From assembly GCF_035046505.1 (NCBI RefSeq), contig NC_089822.1, forward strand, positions 96,005,659 to 96,069,658: a stretch of 64,000 nt of DNA, given 5' to 3'. A program made the translations under genes and the position numbers. Shown piece after piece: positions 31,773 through 44,028 of the stretch. The notes beneath the pieces are model-generated. The model ran no database searches. It was given only the letters and a program-made list of their open reading frames with translations, and was not told the DNA's origin. Source of the DNA: Tiliqua scincoides. Lineage: Eukaryota; Chordata; Lepidosauria; Squamata; Scincidae. The first letter of the stretch is position 1. Each line of letters opens with the position of its first letter.

Positions 31773-33842
31773 CAGGAAGGTGTGCCAACTGCACCCCACA
31801 GATCAGGGAGTTTCACATCATGGGAGGGGTGCCTTAATGCAAGCCACTGCAAGTCAACCAAGCCTCAAAAGATGGCAGAACACTTAAGAGTGCCCTGGTA
31901 AAAGAGTTTAAAGAAAAGGCAGGTTCATGTAGTGGAAGATACTATGACCCTAAACCACTGAGGTCTTGAAGACAGAAGTATGGGGTTCAGATGTAGACAA
32001 GATGTAGAGCATCTTACATTATGCCTGGAAAGAAGCTGGCAAGCAATGCAACTGGGACAGTAGTGGTGTGTGTTGGGAGAGCAACAGCATGCCACCTGGA
32101 TCTGTACAGTAGCAGTTAGTGTAGATATTCATCTACAGTTAGTTAGTGTAAGTGTTCATCCTCACCAGTAGAGGGAGCAGTTCCCTATTCAGTTCCTTGC
32201 TGGCTTGGACTACCATGTCTGTTCCATAACAGCGAATGGACGGACCGCACCTGTATGAAAGTGTTTATGTGGCCACCTGTAACTCGGTGACCTGATGTAT
32301 GTTACAAATTATTCCCTCTCCTCCCACTTGATGTTAAAACTTGTCACATTTTCATACACTCACTGGAGCTACCAAGCCACCTTAGTCAAGGAGCTACCAC
32401 TAAACAACTGTGAGATGTTTTTCCTGGTATCCCAGGGACTCCAGAGACTCTCCAGGAACCCCTCACTCCAAAGCTCCATGGAACCCAGAGGTCTGGTGCT
32501 TAATTCAAAGGTTCTCAGGAGAAAACCACATCTCATCAGCACCCCACCACAGTCACATTACTTGTAATTCTTTAAGTTGGCAAGACTACGGGCCCAGGAC
32601 TAGTGCCGGAATGCTGTCCATTGTCATGAGGAACATTCTTCAGCAGCAAGAGGGAAATATGTATATACAATAATGCTTTTCTACCAGTGGTACAGGTTCA
32701 CAAGAGGTACTTGAGGTGGTGTCTGGTGGTACGTGTAGGACCCCTAGACATCTGACACTCAGCAGCGAGACCAGGAACACCACAAACAGCATAAGAGGCC
32801 CAGCTTAGTGGACAGAGCTCCGAAGTATGTTTTTCCGCACACAAGAAAGCCCCCCTGTCCACCCTGAGCCTCTTACTGTTGTTTTGCCATGTTGTATCTA
32901 GACTCCCAATCTGGAAGTAACTGGCAATGACATCATCGCCCGTCACTTCCAGTGGTGCTTCGAACAGTTGGACCTTGTGAAGTGGTACAGCAGAGGACAA
33001 ACATTGATCTACATTACTCATCTGGGATTTGTTTTGGGGGGATGCAAGAGGCTATCCCCAATTTTTGGCAACAGACCTGCTCCTACCTGCCTGTCCAATT
33101 TGCCATATGCCTTTCTTTCAAAAACAGAAAGTTGATAGGACAATCTGTGGCTGTCAGTTAAGCAAGTTCTCATTTGGCCCGAGTAAACATTAAAAAACTG
33201 ATGTTAAGAAGACTTGAGAAAACTGATTTTCAGAGGAAAAAAGAATAAGCCCTGTGGTGAGTACCTTTTAATAAGGAGACTGAGAAAATTCAGCACAAAC
33301 AAATCAATTAAATAAGAGATACAACGGGTATTTCTTTACAGGAACCTACCACCTGCGGGTTCGATTGATTTGCAAGGACTCAACATCACTTAAAAATGGC
33401 AAATGTCTCGTCTATGGGATTTTAGCCTGGAGTCGCATCTCCTGCAAGATCTTGGAAAAAGTCCTCCCAGATTCAGCAGTAGCGTAGGACCGTAATTCAT
33501 GTTGTGTGGCTTAATTACACAGATCACATAGACAGGGAGTAGAAGGCAAACCTTATCTCCAGACCAGCTCATCGAATCCTTTGAATCCAATAATCCTCAT
33601 CTAAACTTTATTTGTCCTGGAAAATGCAGCCTTTTGCTGACTGCTGCGCTTGCTATTTCATTTCACTAATGGTGCTCATGTCATGTTTCGGGCCTATTCT
33701 TGTGGCCTACCAAGCCAAATGCTTAGTATCGTGGTCTGGTAGGTGCTTGACAATCCAGTTGCTTTAGGTAGACTGGAGAAACTGAAGGTTTCTTGGGTCC
33801 CTAAGGGGGAAGTTTGCATGGCTGGTGGCTCTGTTCAATGTG
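31773..33842. other. Unassigned stretch with a possible hAT element
   Basis: No host exon recognised. At about 32687-32992 the left sequence AGTGGTACAGGTTCACAAG and the right sequence CTTGTGAAGTGGTACAGC are roughly inverted ends, which would fit an old hAT-like element. The rest is unassigned. Confidence 0.4.
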
Positions 33843-34370
33843 CAGCGCAATCCCCTTGTGCTGGAACAGGCAAGCCAGGAGGTTCAGCGCAAGATAGGGC
33901 TCCAAAGTGGCTCAGCCGAAGGTAAGGGGAAATTGTTCCCCTTACCCCCAGGTAAGCCACTGCAGCCCCTATGGGTCTCTTCAGACTTGTAGCACCTCCT
34001 GAGGTGGCACAAGTTCAAGGAGAGTGGAGCGGCTTGAAGCCGCTCCACACTGCTCAGGTATGGGGGCTAGGATCTGGCATAACAGCGGGATTCCAGCCCT
34101 GCCTCCCACTCCCCACCCGCCATCGGGACCGCCCTCTGCCTGCCCTTGCCCTATCCCTGAATGCCTCCCTCCCACCTCCTCCCCACCCTCCCCAGAGCCT
34201 CGTGTTGGCTGAGCTCGGCTGAGGCAAGGCTCGCTCCCTATGGGCTGTTGTGCCTCCACGTGCCAGCCCAGCCAACTCTCAAGGAGGTGCAAACATGCCT
34301 TACGGCACATTTGCGACCCTCCTGGGCCAGCACAAGGGACTTGCACCAGCCCGAGTCTGGACTGTGCCCT
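33843..34370 (+). mobile_element. Family L element, GC-rich form
   Basis: Left end CAGCGCAATCCCCTTGTGCT and right end GGACTGTGCCCT are inverted. The inner hairpin pairs AAGGTAAGGGGAAATT with GTTCCCCTTACCCC. CACCTCCTGAGGTGGCACAA and AGCGGCTTGAAGCCGCTCC are further small palindromes also present in 8878-9440. Confidence 0.65.
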
Positions 34371-34552
34371 TTGGAGGTCACTCATAAGTCCTCAGTAGTG
34401 GTAGCTGCACATGATACAGGCTTACTGTCTTTATCTGGGATTTGCCTGTGGCCTTTCCACCTCCTTGGAGGCCCTCAAGGTGGCTCACATTCACTTAAAT
34501 GGGTGTTTAATTTAAACCACAGTTCAGGTTCACAAAGCACAGCAGATGGAAA

Positions 34553-35022
34553 CAGAACTGGCCCATGACCTACTGACACCTGAGGCGGCCTGCCACATGC
34601 TGCCCTCCTTACCTGACAATGAGCCAGCCTCTGCTTCTCCCACTCTCCAATGCTCTAGCTCAACACTCTTCTCCACACTTCCTCTGCTCCCCACTTCCTT
34701 TTCCAATCCAAGGAGTGGAAGGAGAAGGAGGAGCAGTGGAGGCAAATAGGCAGACAGAGATGGGTGCCTGCTACCAATCTGTCACCCTGAGCAGGGTGAC
34801 CAGATACAATGGAGGACAGAGTGCCTGTACCTTTAACCCTTGTACAGAAGAGGGGATTTTGGCAGGTGCAGCTTTTCAAACCCTTCCATGTTGAGCTGCA
34901 CCTGCCAAAATCCCCTCTTCTGTACAAGGGTTAAAGGTAGAGGCACTCTTTCCTCCATTGTATCTGGTTACCCTGTGCCTGAGGTGGCTGTTTTGGTTGG
35001 TCTCATGGATGGACCGGCTCTG
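34553..35022 (+). mobile_element. Family A element, interrupted by a palindromic MITE
   Basis: Starts CAGAACTGGCCCATGACC and ends ATGGATGGACCGGCTCTG. The interior has the ACTCTCCAATGCTCTAGC and CTTCCTTTTCCAATCCAAGG tracts. The nested element at 34792-34975 lies in its right third. Confidence 0.7.
34792..34975. mobile_element. 184-bp near-perfect palindromic MITE
   Basis: Two arms of about 83 bases, starting CAGGGTGACCAGATACAATG and ending CATTGTATCTGGTTACCCTG, are almost exact reverse complements around a loop near 34875-34891. The flanks ACCCTGAG and TGCCTGAG agree at 6 of 8, in line with an hAT-type 8-bp duplication. It is nested in family A. The close match between arms points to a younger insertion. 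Confidence 0.88.
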
Positions 35023-36101
35023 GGTGGAGTTGACGGTGGTGATTCTGGCTGCCTTTCCTCCTCCTCCTTGCAAGGTAGTTAGTATTCCTCTGTGAGGAGG
35101 AAGGGGTACAGTTCAATGTTAAAAGGGAGCAAAAGGTAGAGATGATGGTTCTTTGCTGTGGTGGTTTTCCTTCTCCTGTTCCTCCTCACAAGACTTACTA
35201 CAATTAGTGACATTTAATGCAGTTCCTGCACTAGGACATATTTATATTTATTGACATCAGGTGTCAATATCAATACTATTTGGCAATGGGCCCCATACAG
35301 CTCAAATAACAAGCAACCAGTGGTGGGCATCAACAACTCTCAATGGTGGTGCACATCCCCCTCCTTGCTTCAAAAGGGCACCCAGCTAGTCCAAGGGGGC
35401 TCTGGTGAGCATTGTGTTGCAGGTGAAGTCAAGTACTCAACTGCATCCCTGCAGCCGCAGCCACTGCTTGTGCAAAAAGCTGCCTCTGTGCACCGATCTC
35501 CCTTGCCGGGTGCATTCTGGGTGACAAGAATGAGCAAGCTATTAAGCACTTTATTGACTCAACAGCTGTGAAGGAAAATCTGTTTTTTCCAAAAGAGTTT
35601 TATATTGCCTTCCCCCCCCCTTTTCCTCCCTCCTTTCTAAAGCCTCTGATATTGATTCAGTGCACATATCTTATTTCCATGCCTGGCTAATGCTACCTAT
35701 CAACAGCTAGGTTATGAAAGAGAAAAATCTTATTTCTAGGCTTTGTATTATTTTCTGGGATGCTTATCTGACATAGTTTTATAAACCTGAGGTTTTCTCT
35801 CATTGGAAATTCATGTGCTTTTCGGCTTCCAGATCTTTCATATCACAGAACTGACTGTGCACACAAGGCACATGTGAGGCTGACCTAGCAAGATAGAAAT
35901 TCCCTCTCCTTTTTGGTCAGTGATTTTGAACCGATTACAGGTAATTAAATACTGAATGTTTAGGCTACAGAAGATTGCAATGTAGGTTAGTAATCATATG
36001 TACCTTTTGTATCTACCTTTCAAAATGATCAAAACATGTCAGAGATATTATCTCAGCAATCCTTACAACAACCCTGTAAGGTAGGGCAATGTTATTAAAG
36101 G
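35023..36101. other. Unassigned stretch
   Basis: No gene recognised. At 36050-36095 the phrase CTTACAACAACCCTGTAAGG is a common vertebrate retroposon motif, probably part of the following SINE or a separate MIR-like remnant. Confidence 0.45.
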
Positions 36102-36235
36102 GAGGAGCCATAGCTAAATGGGGAACATTGGCTTTGCCTGTTGGAGGTCCCACTTTCAATCCCATCCAGCCAAATGGAAGCACCTTGATTTCAATGTGAC
36201 AAAGATAAGCGCATGATCGCATTGAAATGTAAGAG
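36102..36235 (+). mobile_element. tRNA-derived SINE fragment
   Basis: AGCCATAGCTAAATGGGGAAC (A-box region), TGGCTTTGCCTGTTGGAGG, and CCCACTTTCAATCCCATCC (B-box region) follow the tRNA-headed SINE layout seen at 39055. Confidence 0.6.
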
Positions 36236-37237
36236 ATGAAACGCGGTGCATCGCGCACTGGCATTATATATGTTTCCCTATATTTGTTTCCCAGGGTAGA
36301 TGATGCAGCCCAGGAGTTTCCCAGTGGCCAAGACCGGGCAACAAATGACATTTCTCAAGCTTCTCCTCTCCTGTCTGCTTCCTCACTTAACTTTCTCTGC
36401 ACCCACACTACGCCTACAGCATTCTCCTTATCCACTTTGCAGCACTGAGGTTCTCTGGGAAAAGTGGCTCAAAGTATCTTCCTATTCTGCTTATTCAGAT
36501 CAAATCATTACAATGCTCCTTTGCGACGAGAGGAAATCAGTCCTTTTTTGAAGAGCTATTACGGGGCAATTGGGAGAGGAAGCTTTTTACTCTGTCCTTA
36601 AGGCTCCGCCAAAGTACCTGGCACGATTTCTCACGTCTCACTGCAGCTTTCCTCCCCCCCCCCGCCACTTCATGCATTTTATGGACTCTGCAAGCAGGTA
36701 TTGAGAAGTCAGGCTGGGTGCAGTGTGAGATTCAAGGGCGGTTGTGAATCGGACCTTCCGGGTTGTGCAGGTGCTGTGCGACAATGACAAGCTGCTCACA
36801 GGGGTGGGGAATGATACGTGAGAGGTGATTTGATTAGTTTGCTTATTGCTGAGGGATTCATCTCTCCTGAACAACATCCATCTATGTTTGTGTTAGCAAC
36901 ATGTCATTCTTTAGTAATGTTCAGAGAGTACAAGCCCAGATCCACCCCTACTATCTGCACTGCAGAACTTTGATGAGCACTGAGAGATCTATATTTCTCT
37001 AGGTTTTTCTAAGCTAAGCATGGCTTTCATTTTCTTGTCATGACCCAGCATGATCTGTTCAAGCATAGATTGTACATGCATGGGGTAATGGGGCCTGCTT
37101 TTTGGGTGCAGGTTACCTGTAATGCACCATGTACATGGATTGCTTTTTAATATTTATCCGAGTTTGTATTCTGTCCTCCTTGCATGATGGGGTATGCTTG
37201 GGTGGAGGGGGGGGGGAATATGCCATACATATATTGA
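36236..37237. other. Unassigned stretch
   Basis: No gene or named repeat recognised. A 10-base C run lies at 36654-36663 and a G run near 37206-37216. Confidence 0.45.
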
Positions 37238-37560
37238 CAGCCCAATCCTAACTGAGCTTTACAACAAGAGAACAGTGCTTCCACAGTTGTAAATAGGTGG
37301 CATTTGCAGTATGCTGCTGGCAGCCATTCCAGAACCACCACTGCAAACAGTGGCAGTGCCAGAGGCCCGCTGCCACAGCCAGCTACATGTAGGACAGCAA
37401 GTAAGTTGGCACAGGAGGAAGGTGTTGGGAGAAACGGGGTGGGGAGGGGAAGGAACAGGGGAGTCTCTGGGAGGGGAGGATGTGGGCAGGAGGCAGAATG
37501 GGGGAGGGAGGGGTGGATCCCAGTGGCACTGGTGTGTGCCAGGATCCTATTCCCCATTAA
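37238..37560 (+). mobile_element. Family L element, right limit uncertain
   Basis: Left end CAGCCCAATCCTAACTGAGC, then a GGCAGTGCCAGAGGCC-type body. A partial right end may be GCCAGGATCCTATTCCCC near 37550. Confidence 0.45.
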
Positions 37561-37692
37561 ATACACTCCACTCTCTTCCCACCAAAACCAATCGAAAAGC
37601 AGCCCCCACAGACTACTCAAACGGGGAATTGAAGAAAAAAAATCAAAGAGCTGGGCACCCATTCCCTTGCAGTGCCCCAATGCGGCAACTCA

Positions 37693-37871
37693 GGGCCTAA
37701 CCCTATCCAAATTTCCAGCACTGGTACAGCCACTATGTAGCCCCGAAGTAAGGGAACAAATGTTCCCATACCTTGAGGAGGCCTCTGTGACTGCCTCCTC
37801 ACGACAGGATGCAGTGCACACCCCACTGGCATGGCTGCACTGGCACTGGAAAATTGGATAGGATTGGGCCC
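37693..37871 (-). mobile_element. 178-bp palindromic MITE, copy 4
   Basis: GGGCCTAACCCTATCC at the left and GGATAGGATTGGGCCC at the right, flanked by TCA on both sides (37690-37692, 37872-37874). The internal asymmetric part (CATCCTGTCGTGAGGAGGC on the minus strand) shows that it is inverted relative to copies 1-3. Confidence 0.88.
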
Positions 37872-39054
37872 TCAAAGGGACAAGCCAGTGAAAATAACCA
37901 CGCTAAAGTGGCCACTAAAATACCCGCTCTTTTTGTGGCCACTAAAATGGCTAGATGCCAAAGTTCACAGGTTTAGGGCTATGGGGGAGTTGACTCAAGC
38001 TCCTGTTCCATACGGCACTTAGCTTTCAAAGCCGATGTTTCTGAGAGAACCCCCTACCCCACACATGCAATCTTCTAGCTGTTCAGAAGTCACAGGAAAA
38101 AGCAAAATTTCCTAGTGTGTTGAGGAAATTTCCTCAAAATTTCCTAGTGTCTTGCAGGGGTTGAGCATGTGCAGAGTTCTCTCCCAGGAACAGGTTCATG
38201 GGTGCTTGCATTATTCCACAAACGCCACTGATGGGACACTATGGAAATGAATCACCAGTATCACCATTTGTGAATTTGAAAAGCCTCATTTTGGAAGGGG
38301 GCAAGAAATCTTGGTGGCAAATTCAACCTCTCTTTCCATTGTGATCTCAAAAGCCTGTGCTGACTCACTTAAAGAAGTTCAAGCCGCTGTTATTTCTAGC
38401 CATTCAAAGCAGGTTGAGGGTGGACGCTTTGAACTAAAGCTATTGCTGTATCAAAAGATCTATATGGGAAAGATGCACCCTGACTGATCTCTTTTTAAAA
38501 GGCTCTCTGCTTTTTGGAGGGGGCAAGTCTTTTATTTTCTAAAGTGACAAATGTAGCACATAGAAGCAGCTCCTGACCACTTAGAAGCACTCCCTGACCT
38601 TCTATTCTTTCAAGAACACGGTGTGTTCTGTTCTTTTCATGGGTTTTTAGAAGAGTTTTGCTATCTGCTCAAGTATGGATTCTGTTATACAATTCCACCA
38701 TTCTCCATGGTGCTGTCAGAAAACACAAAAAATCCAGTTCTCGCCTCCAGGAGCTTACAGCTTAAATTTCAACACCCAGTGAGACAACAGAAGTCAGGTG
38801 TGATATTTATGGTGAATCCATTCCCTAACCCAGGTCAAAATTTTGGAAAATCCTAAGTTGATCACAGGCAAGTCCATCGCTTGTTTGGAAGGATACAAGA
38901 AATTCATTGAGAAGGAAGGGGGCAGCAGACTGGTTGTGACTGTATGCAAGGAAGGGAAGGGGCAAATGCTAAACCCTATACCCATTAAGCTTATTCGGCA
39001 TCCTGAGTCTCATGCCAAAGAGTCCCTTGCCCTCTGAATGGAGAAGTCACTTCA
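37872..39054. other. Unassigned stretch
   Basis: No gene recognised. A small local repeat of AAATTTCCTAGTGT with a short inverted part lies near 38106-38150. Confidence 0.45.
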
Positions 39055-39235
39055 TGGGAAGGGGCTGGGGCTCAGTGACAGAGCTTCTGCTTTGCATGCA
39101 GTAGGTTCCGGGTTCAGTCCTTGGAATGCTTCTACTGAGATGTTACTTTGCATCTCAGCAGCCAAGAGGTGCTCTACGAAGTGATGCCTTGGCAAAAGTG
39201 GTGTTGCTGAAAGGGTGACTCTGGGAGAGTCCAAT
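39055..39235 (+). mobile_element. tRNA-derived SINE
   Basis: GGGGCTCAGTGACAGAGCTTC (39067-39087, A-box region), TGCTTTGCATGCAGTAGG, and TCCGGGTTCAGTCCTTGG (B-box region), followed by an unrelated body. This is the best preserved of the tRNA-headed SINEs of this type in the window. Lack of a tRNA fold and the extra body exclude a functional tRNA. Confidence 0.75.
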
Positions 39236-39261
39236 TATAATGGGGGGGTGGATAAAGAGCT

Positions 39262-39308
39262 TCCAGGGGCTGCATCTGGCCCACAGGCCTTATGTTTGAC
39301 ACCCCTTG
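39262..39308 (+). mobile_element. hAT terminus fragment
   Basis: CAGGGGCTGCATCTGGCC and TATGTTTGACACCCCTTG resemble the right end of Charlie-type hAT elements. Confidence 0.5.
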
Positions 39309-40125
39309 TCTAAACCAAGTGAAATCCGAAGACAAATTTGGAGTTCTCTCTTGAGTGAAGCATCCACGAGATTTTCAGGGCAACATAAAGCATTTTGAAA
39401 AGACCCTCAGCAAACAACGCCCAAGCCGACTTATTCAGGTCAGACCAGCTCCCACAGCAGTAGCCCTGTTTGCTTCTCCAGATGTCTGCCCTGTTCATGT
39501 ATAAACAGGAGGATACCTAATTATGATATCCAAAGAAGTGCTTGTCGTAGGATGCCGAACATTCCCATTCGCTCACTTTATCTCACTTATTTGTTCGTAC
39601 CGTTAGAGCCACTTTGGGCTTCATTTGGGAAGCGAAAATGGGATCGAAATGAGAAATGAAACCTCTCACAGGCCATCACTTCAGGCATTTTTCTCTCGCC
39701 TGATCTCGCTTTTATATCAGTCAGGCAGAGAGAAAAATGTCAGAGGTGATGAGTGCCAGAAAGAAAGGCGAGCAAGAGTTCAACTTCCCTACCCCGGTTT
39801 TGTACATGAATAGGGCAGAGAGGCACACAGACAAATACGGCTTCCATCATCACACCAAGTGTTATCACCTTAGTCTGCGTGGTGGCTGTTGCCTGCCATT
39901 CAGTAGTACTGGGTGTTCTGTGGGGAATCCAGGGCTGGTGAAGCGGGCAAGGTTGATAAGAGTCAGACTAGAGTTGCTGCTGAATTTTGAGAAACGTTTG
40001 GAGGTTTGTTTCTTAGGGAATAGCAAATAAGAGTGGCCATCACCAGCAAAACTTCTCCAAGGACTTCTGCATATCCTTAGTTCTAAGAAAAGGATTTGCA
40101 TGTAATGAATACAATATCAAACTAG
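39309..40125. other. Unassigned stretch
   Basis: No gene or clear repeat recognised. Confidence 0.45.
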
Positions 40126-40216
40126 GGCTGCAATCCTACATACACTTACCTGGGAGTAAGCCCTTTTGACAATAATGGGGCCTACTTCTGAGTAGACATG
40201 CATAGGATTGGGGTGT
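40126..40216 (-). mobile_element. 90-bp palindromic MITE-like element
   Basis: GGCTGCAATCCTACATACAC, TACCTGGGAGTAAGCCC, TACTTCTGAGTAGACATGC and ATAGGATTGGGGTG are the family motifs in reverse orientation. Confidence 0.8.
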
Positions 40217-40218
40217 AA

Positions 40219-40301
40219 GGCTGTAATGCATTCACATGAGAGTCAGGCCCTTTGTATTCAGTGAGATTTACTTCTGAGTAGACTTGCCTATGATTATGTT
40301 G
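40219..40301 (-). mobile_element. 90-bp palindromic element, diverged
   Basis: GGCTGTAATGCATTC, GTGAGATTTACTTCTGAGTA and GACTTGCCTATGATTATG follow the family in the same orientation as the left neighbour. Confidence 0.6.
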
Positions 40302-40326
40302 CAGAACTGGGAAGATCGAGGTTTAG

Positions 40327-40866
40327 CAATCCAATCCTAGCTAAATTCCTCCGTGCACTGATGCAGCTGTGTCAATGGAGTGTGTGCTGTATCCTGCAGG
40401 GGGGACAGTCTGGAGGCCACCTTGAGGTAAGAGAACTTTCATTCCCTTACCCTGGGGCAAGACTCCACTAACCCAATGGGTCTCCTTGGATCTGTGCCAG
40501 TTATTTTGCTGGAGTAAGTCTGAGGTGAGAAAGGGAGAGGGAAGGGGGCAAAGAACAGGGTTAGGATCTGGTGCAGGTTGGCACAGCCAAAACCCACCCT
40601 ACCCTCTCCTGTCCAACCTCTTACCTGCTTCCCTCTCCACCCAGAAACTCCCCCATTCCTCCCCTACCCCACTCTTTTCTGCTCATCCCTACCATTCCCT
40701 ACGTCTGCTATCAGCTTACCTTTGTTGCCATAGGCACTGCCACCGTTTACAATTACGAACTCATTTGTGGCAGCCATTTGCTCAAATGCCGACATCTAGC
40801 CTTTTACAACAGCAGAACTGTGTCCCACTGGTGTCAAAGACCGCCTAATCCTAGTTAGAATTGCAC
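40327..40866 (+). mobile_element. Family L element
   Basis: Left CAATCCAATCCTAGCTAAATT and right CCTAATCCTAGTTAGAATTG are inverted (listed from 40327 and to 40866). The hairpin pairs TTGAGGTAAGAGAAC with TTCCCTTACCCTGG. ATGGGTCTCCTTGGATCTG is shared with 29908 and 57443. Confidence 0.6.
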
Positions 40867-40892
40867 AGAGCGTTTCTACTTAACTGTGGAGC

Positions 40893-41035
40893 TCACTGGA
40901 TGACCTTGGACCATTCTTTCTCTCTTAGCCTAACCTATCTCACAGGGTTGGGAGAGGATAAAATGATGGGGGATGAACCATGTATGCTGCTTTGAGTTTT
41001 CTAAGGAAAGTTAAGGAAATGCATGAAAAAGAAGC
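40893..41035 (+). mobile_element. SINE 3' part, MIR/L2-tailed type
   Basis: CTGGATGACCTTGGACCATT, CCTAACCTATCTCACAGGGT, GAGGATAAAATGATGGGG and ACCATGTATGCTGCTTTGAG are a widespread amniote retroposon signature. The promoter half is not visible. Confidence 0.55.
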
Positions 41036-41154
41036 CTGGGAAAAATGAGAGTTCATCCCACCACATCAACAAGTCACCTGTCGTTTTGGGTTCAATTTGA
41101 GTTGGTCCCATCACACAAAAGAACTGTGGCCAGCAATATTAGTTTATGCAGTAG

Positions 41155-41395
41155 GATAGCTAAGGGGGTGCAGGGGGTAGCAGTTGCACCGGGCATCAAG
41201 CTTTAGGGGGGCAACAAGCTGAGTTTGACACTAGTGACCAAAATTGTGAAAATCTTGATATGAATGAATAATACCAGCTTGTTATATATCATTGGAAAGG
41301 TAATTTAATGCACAGTTCAATGAAACAAACGACACTGGAATATCTGTTTTCTATCAAAAGTTATGGCCAATTAGCCAGAAAATGAACACACCACT
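41155..41395 (+). mobile_element. Family C DNA element
   Basis: GCTAAGGGGGTGCAGGGGG at the left, CTAGTGACCAAAATTGTGAA, AATACCAGCTTGTTATATATC and TCTATCAAAAGTTATGGCC. It is the least interrupted copy of the left and middle part of family C. Confidence 0.65.
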
Positions 41396-44028
41396 GACTT
41401 GTGGAACAAAAAGTGGATTTGCTTAACTCCAAACTGATCTATGAGACTGTTTGTTCTGCGTGCCAATGAGATGTTATTATGATTCAGCATGGAACCAATA
41501 ACTTTTTATTTATTTATTTAATTAAATTTGATCTTTGTCATGCGGGGGGGGGGGGCTACAAAATCTTCTTGGTTGCAGATAGATGCCTTAGCTATGCCAC
41601 TAACTGGGAGGAGGCAGCAGAGCAAGTGGGTGGTGAGCTGCTGGGGGGAGAAGGTGGGTTCCTCCCAATTTTCACTTTTTAAAAAGCTGTGGCATGATGT
41701 TACTTCTGGTTGTGACATCACCTCTGGGGCAACATTTTGAGCTTGGCACCAGGCTACATGATCATTAACTATGCCACTGAGCAGGGAACAACTTGCTCAT
41801 CTTATTACATTGACATTTTCGGTTTCAGAGGAAATTGTAATAGCACTGCAGCACATTCTGTCTCACCACAAGCCAGCAACGGGGCTGCGTTTCCATTATT
41901 TATCATTTGCCCAGCACTTGGGTACACAAAACACTTTATAATCTTAGTGCATTAATCGACATAGCACCTATACGCGCCTTCCTGGGAGTAAGCCCCATTG
42001 AACACTATAGACGTTACTTCTGCTTAAACATGCTTCGGCTGGAACTGTAAGAACTAGGTCTGCTGACACTCCATTTTTACAGATGGGTAGCTAAAGTGGC
42101 AAACAAATCAAGAAATGGCATTGTCCAAGCTCAGTTTGTCAGTTGGGTTGTTAATACTGGAATGTCAGTGCTACTGTACTCGCAGGACTCTTGGGGGGCT
42201 GGGTGTTGCCTGAGACCCCTTGCCTGCTCTCTGTATCACCTATAGGATGTGTGTCCATTGAAGAACTTCCTTTCTCTCACCCGTTCTTTCCTCTCTCCCC
42301 CTCATCACTGAAGGAGGAACGTCCATGTCTCTGCCCTCAGTGTCAGGCAGCCATTAGCTAAGAGCACCAACCCCCTTTTTTCCATGCAAAGAGAACAGCT
42401 ATAGAGTTCTCTATTCCTTAAGTTATTATTAAGCCTCTTATACTTCAGAAGATGTGCATGTTTTATGAAACTGAAGCAAAATAAAGCCTCTGCTCCTTTG
42501 TGTTCATTGATAGGAGCAAACTAGTGGGGTGGTGAAATTTACAATAGGAAAAGAAGCCTTCTGCTGATTGCTTGGCTTGCTAGAATCCAACCCCCCCCCC
42601 CCAATAGTTAATAGTCATTTCCTAATAGTTAATTCTGAAGTTAGTTGCAAAGACCAGTGACTGACCTTAGAGAAAGAATTGCTCACAACTCACTCGAGCA
42701 GGGTCAGATGTAGCATAGCTCCTCTCCTGGCTCAAGGACAAGGAAAACTTGTGATTTTTCTCGTTGCAGGAGAGGAGATGTGATCTTGCCCTCATCTGCA
42801 GCTTCAACATGACATTGCTCAGACAAGTAGGCTCTCAGGTGGGCATCGGCCAAGAATCGATTGGCAGATTCTTTTTTTTTTCCTTCTCTAACGTGCTGTT
42901 ATTCACCAAGAAGCAAGCAGAGTGAGTCACTGTTGACCCCAGAACCCATCCATGGTTGCGCTAGACCACCTGGAAAGTAAACAATCTGACGGTTAAGCTT
43001 CTCATTTGCTGCATTCAAAACTCCACATTTTCTTTTTAATGGCAACGTGGAGACAATATGCATCCTTGTGGCACATAGAAGGGCAATCTGATTGCTATGA
43101 ACGTAGAGCTATTCATTTTCCTGCGCCCCCTGTGAAGAGCGACAATCTCTTCGACGTCCTCAGGGAATGTGCAGAACAATCAAGAACAATCGATATCTTC
43201 ACTACAGAACAAGGTCAGAACCATATGGGTCCCGTGGGTTGGTTAGAACAAGGCTTACATTAATCTGTTTAGATTAATAAATGTCTGTATTCTGAAGACA
43301 ACAGAATGGCGAATTTTGACAGCTCAGTCCAAACTTCAACCTCCTGAGGAGCAGCAATAGATGGTCCTCCACTTATTCAAAATCTTGGGCCAATTCTTAT
43401 TTTGTTTAGAAAAATGCTAAAAAGAACATCATTGTCTGATACAGAATGTTATAAATGCTTCAGAATCTACCGTAAGTGCTGCTGCCAGGAGGATGTGCCC
43501 CGCAAGGGGTTGTGCAGTTCACATGCCTTGCGTTGACTGGCATGCACACTAGATAGGATGCATTCATTCCCCCATCAGGTGTCATCCTATGCACAGGAGC
43601 ACAGGAGCCAATCCCACCGTCACCCACAGTGAAAAGTGCATGCGCAGGATTGCATGGTGAGAGACCTGGGGTTTGGAAGCTGATCCCTGCACAACATAAC
43701 CACCAGCGACACAGAAAAAAACATGGAGGCCATTTCTGTGCACTTTTAAATTGTTTTTATTTATTTTTTTGCCACTATATATTTGTGTCACGCTCTTTGT
43801 TTTGTATACATTTGGGGTGGGGGGCATGCAAAACTCGAATGTAATTTAAAACAACAACAACCAGAAATGATATTTTCAGAAGACATTTTCAGGAGACAAG
43901 AGTGGGGACAAAAGAGAAACAGTGATTTGCCAAGGAGAGGAAGTAGAAAAGAGGCCCTGTTCCTTGTAAAGACCAACTATTGAATTTATGTTCTTGTTGT
44001 GAACAAAAAAAAACCCATCACAGCTAAC
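41396..44028. other. Unassigned stretch with scattered remnants
   Basis: No host exon recognised. A 12-base G run lies at 41544-41555 and a 12-base C run at 42591-42602. A minus-strand, diverged copy of the 90-bp element is at about 41960-42050 (CTTCCTGGGAGTAAGCCCC). Confidence 0.45.

Noticed and set aside
39055-39130. Functional tRNA gene
   Set aside because: A- and B-box-like sequence is present but no cloverleaf closes, and a SINE body follows.
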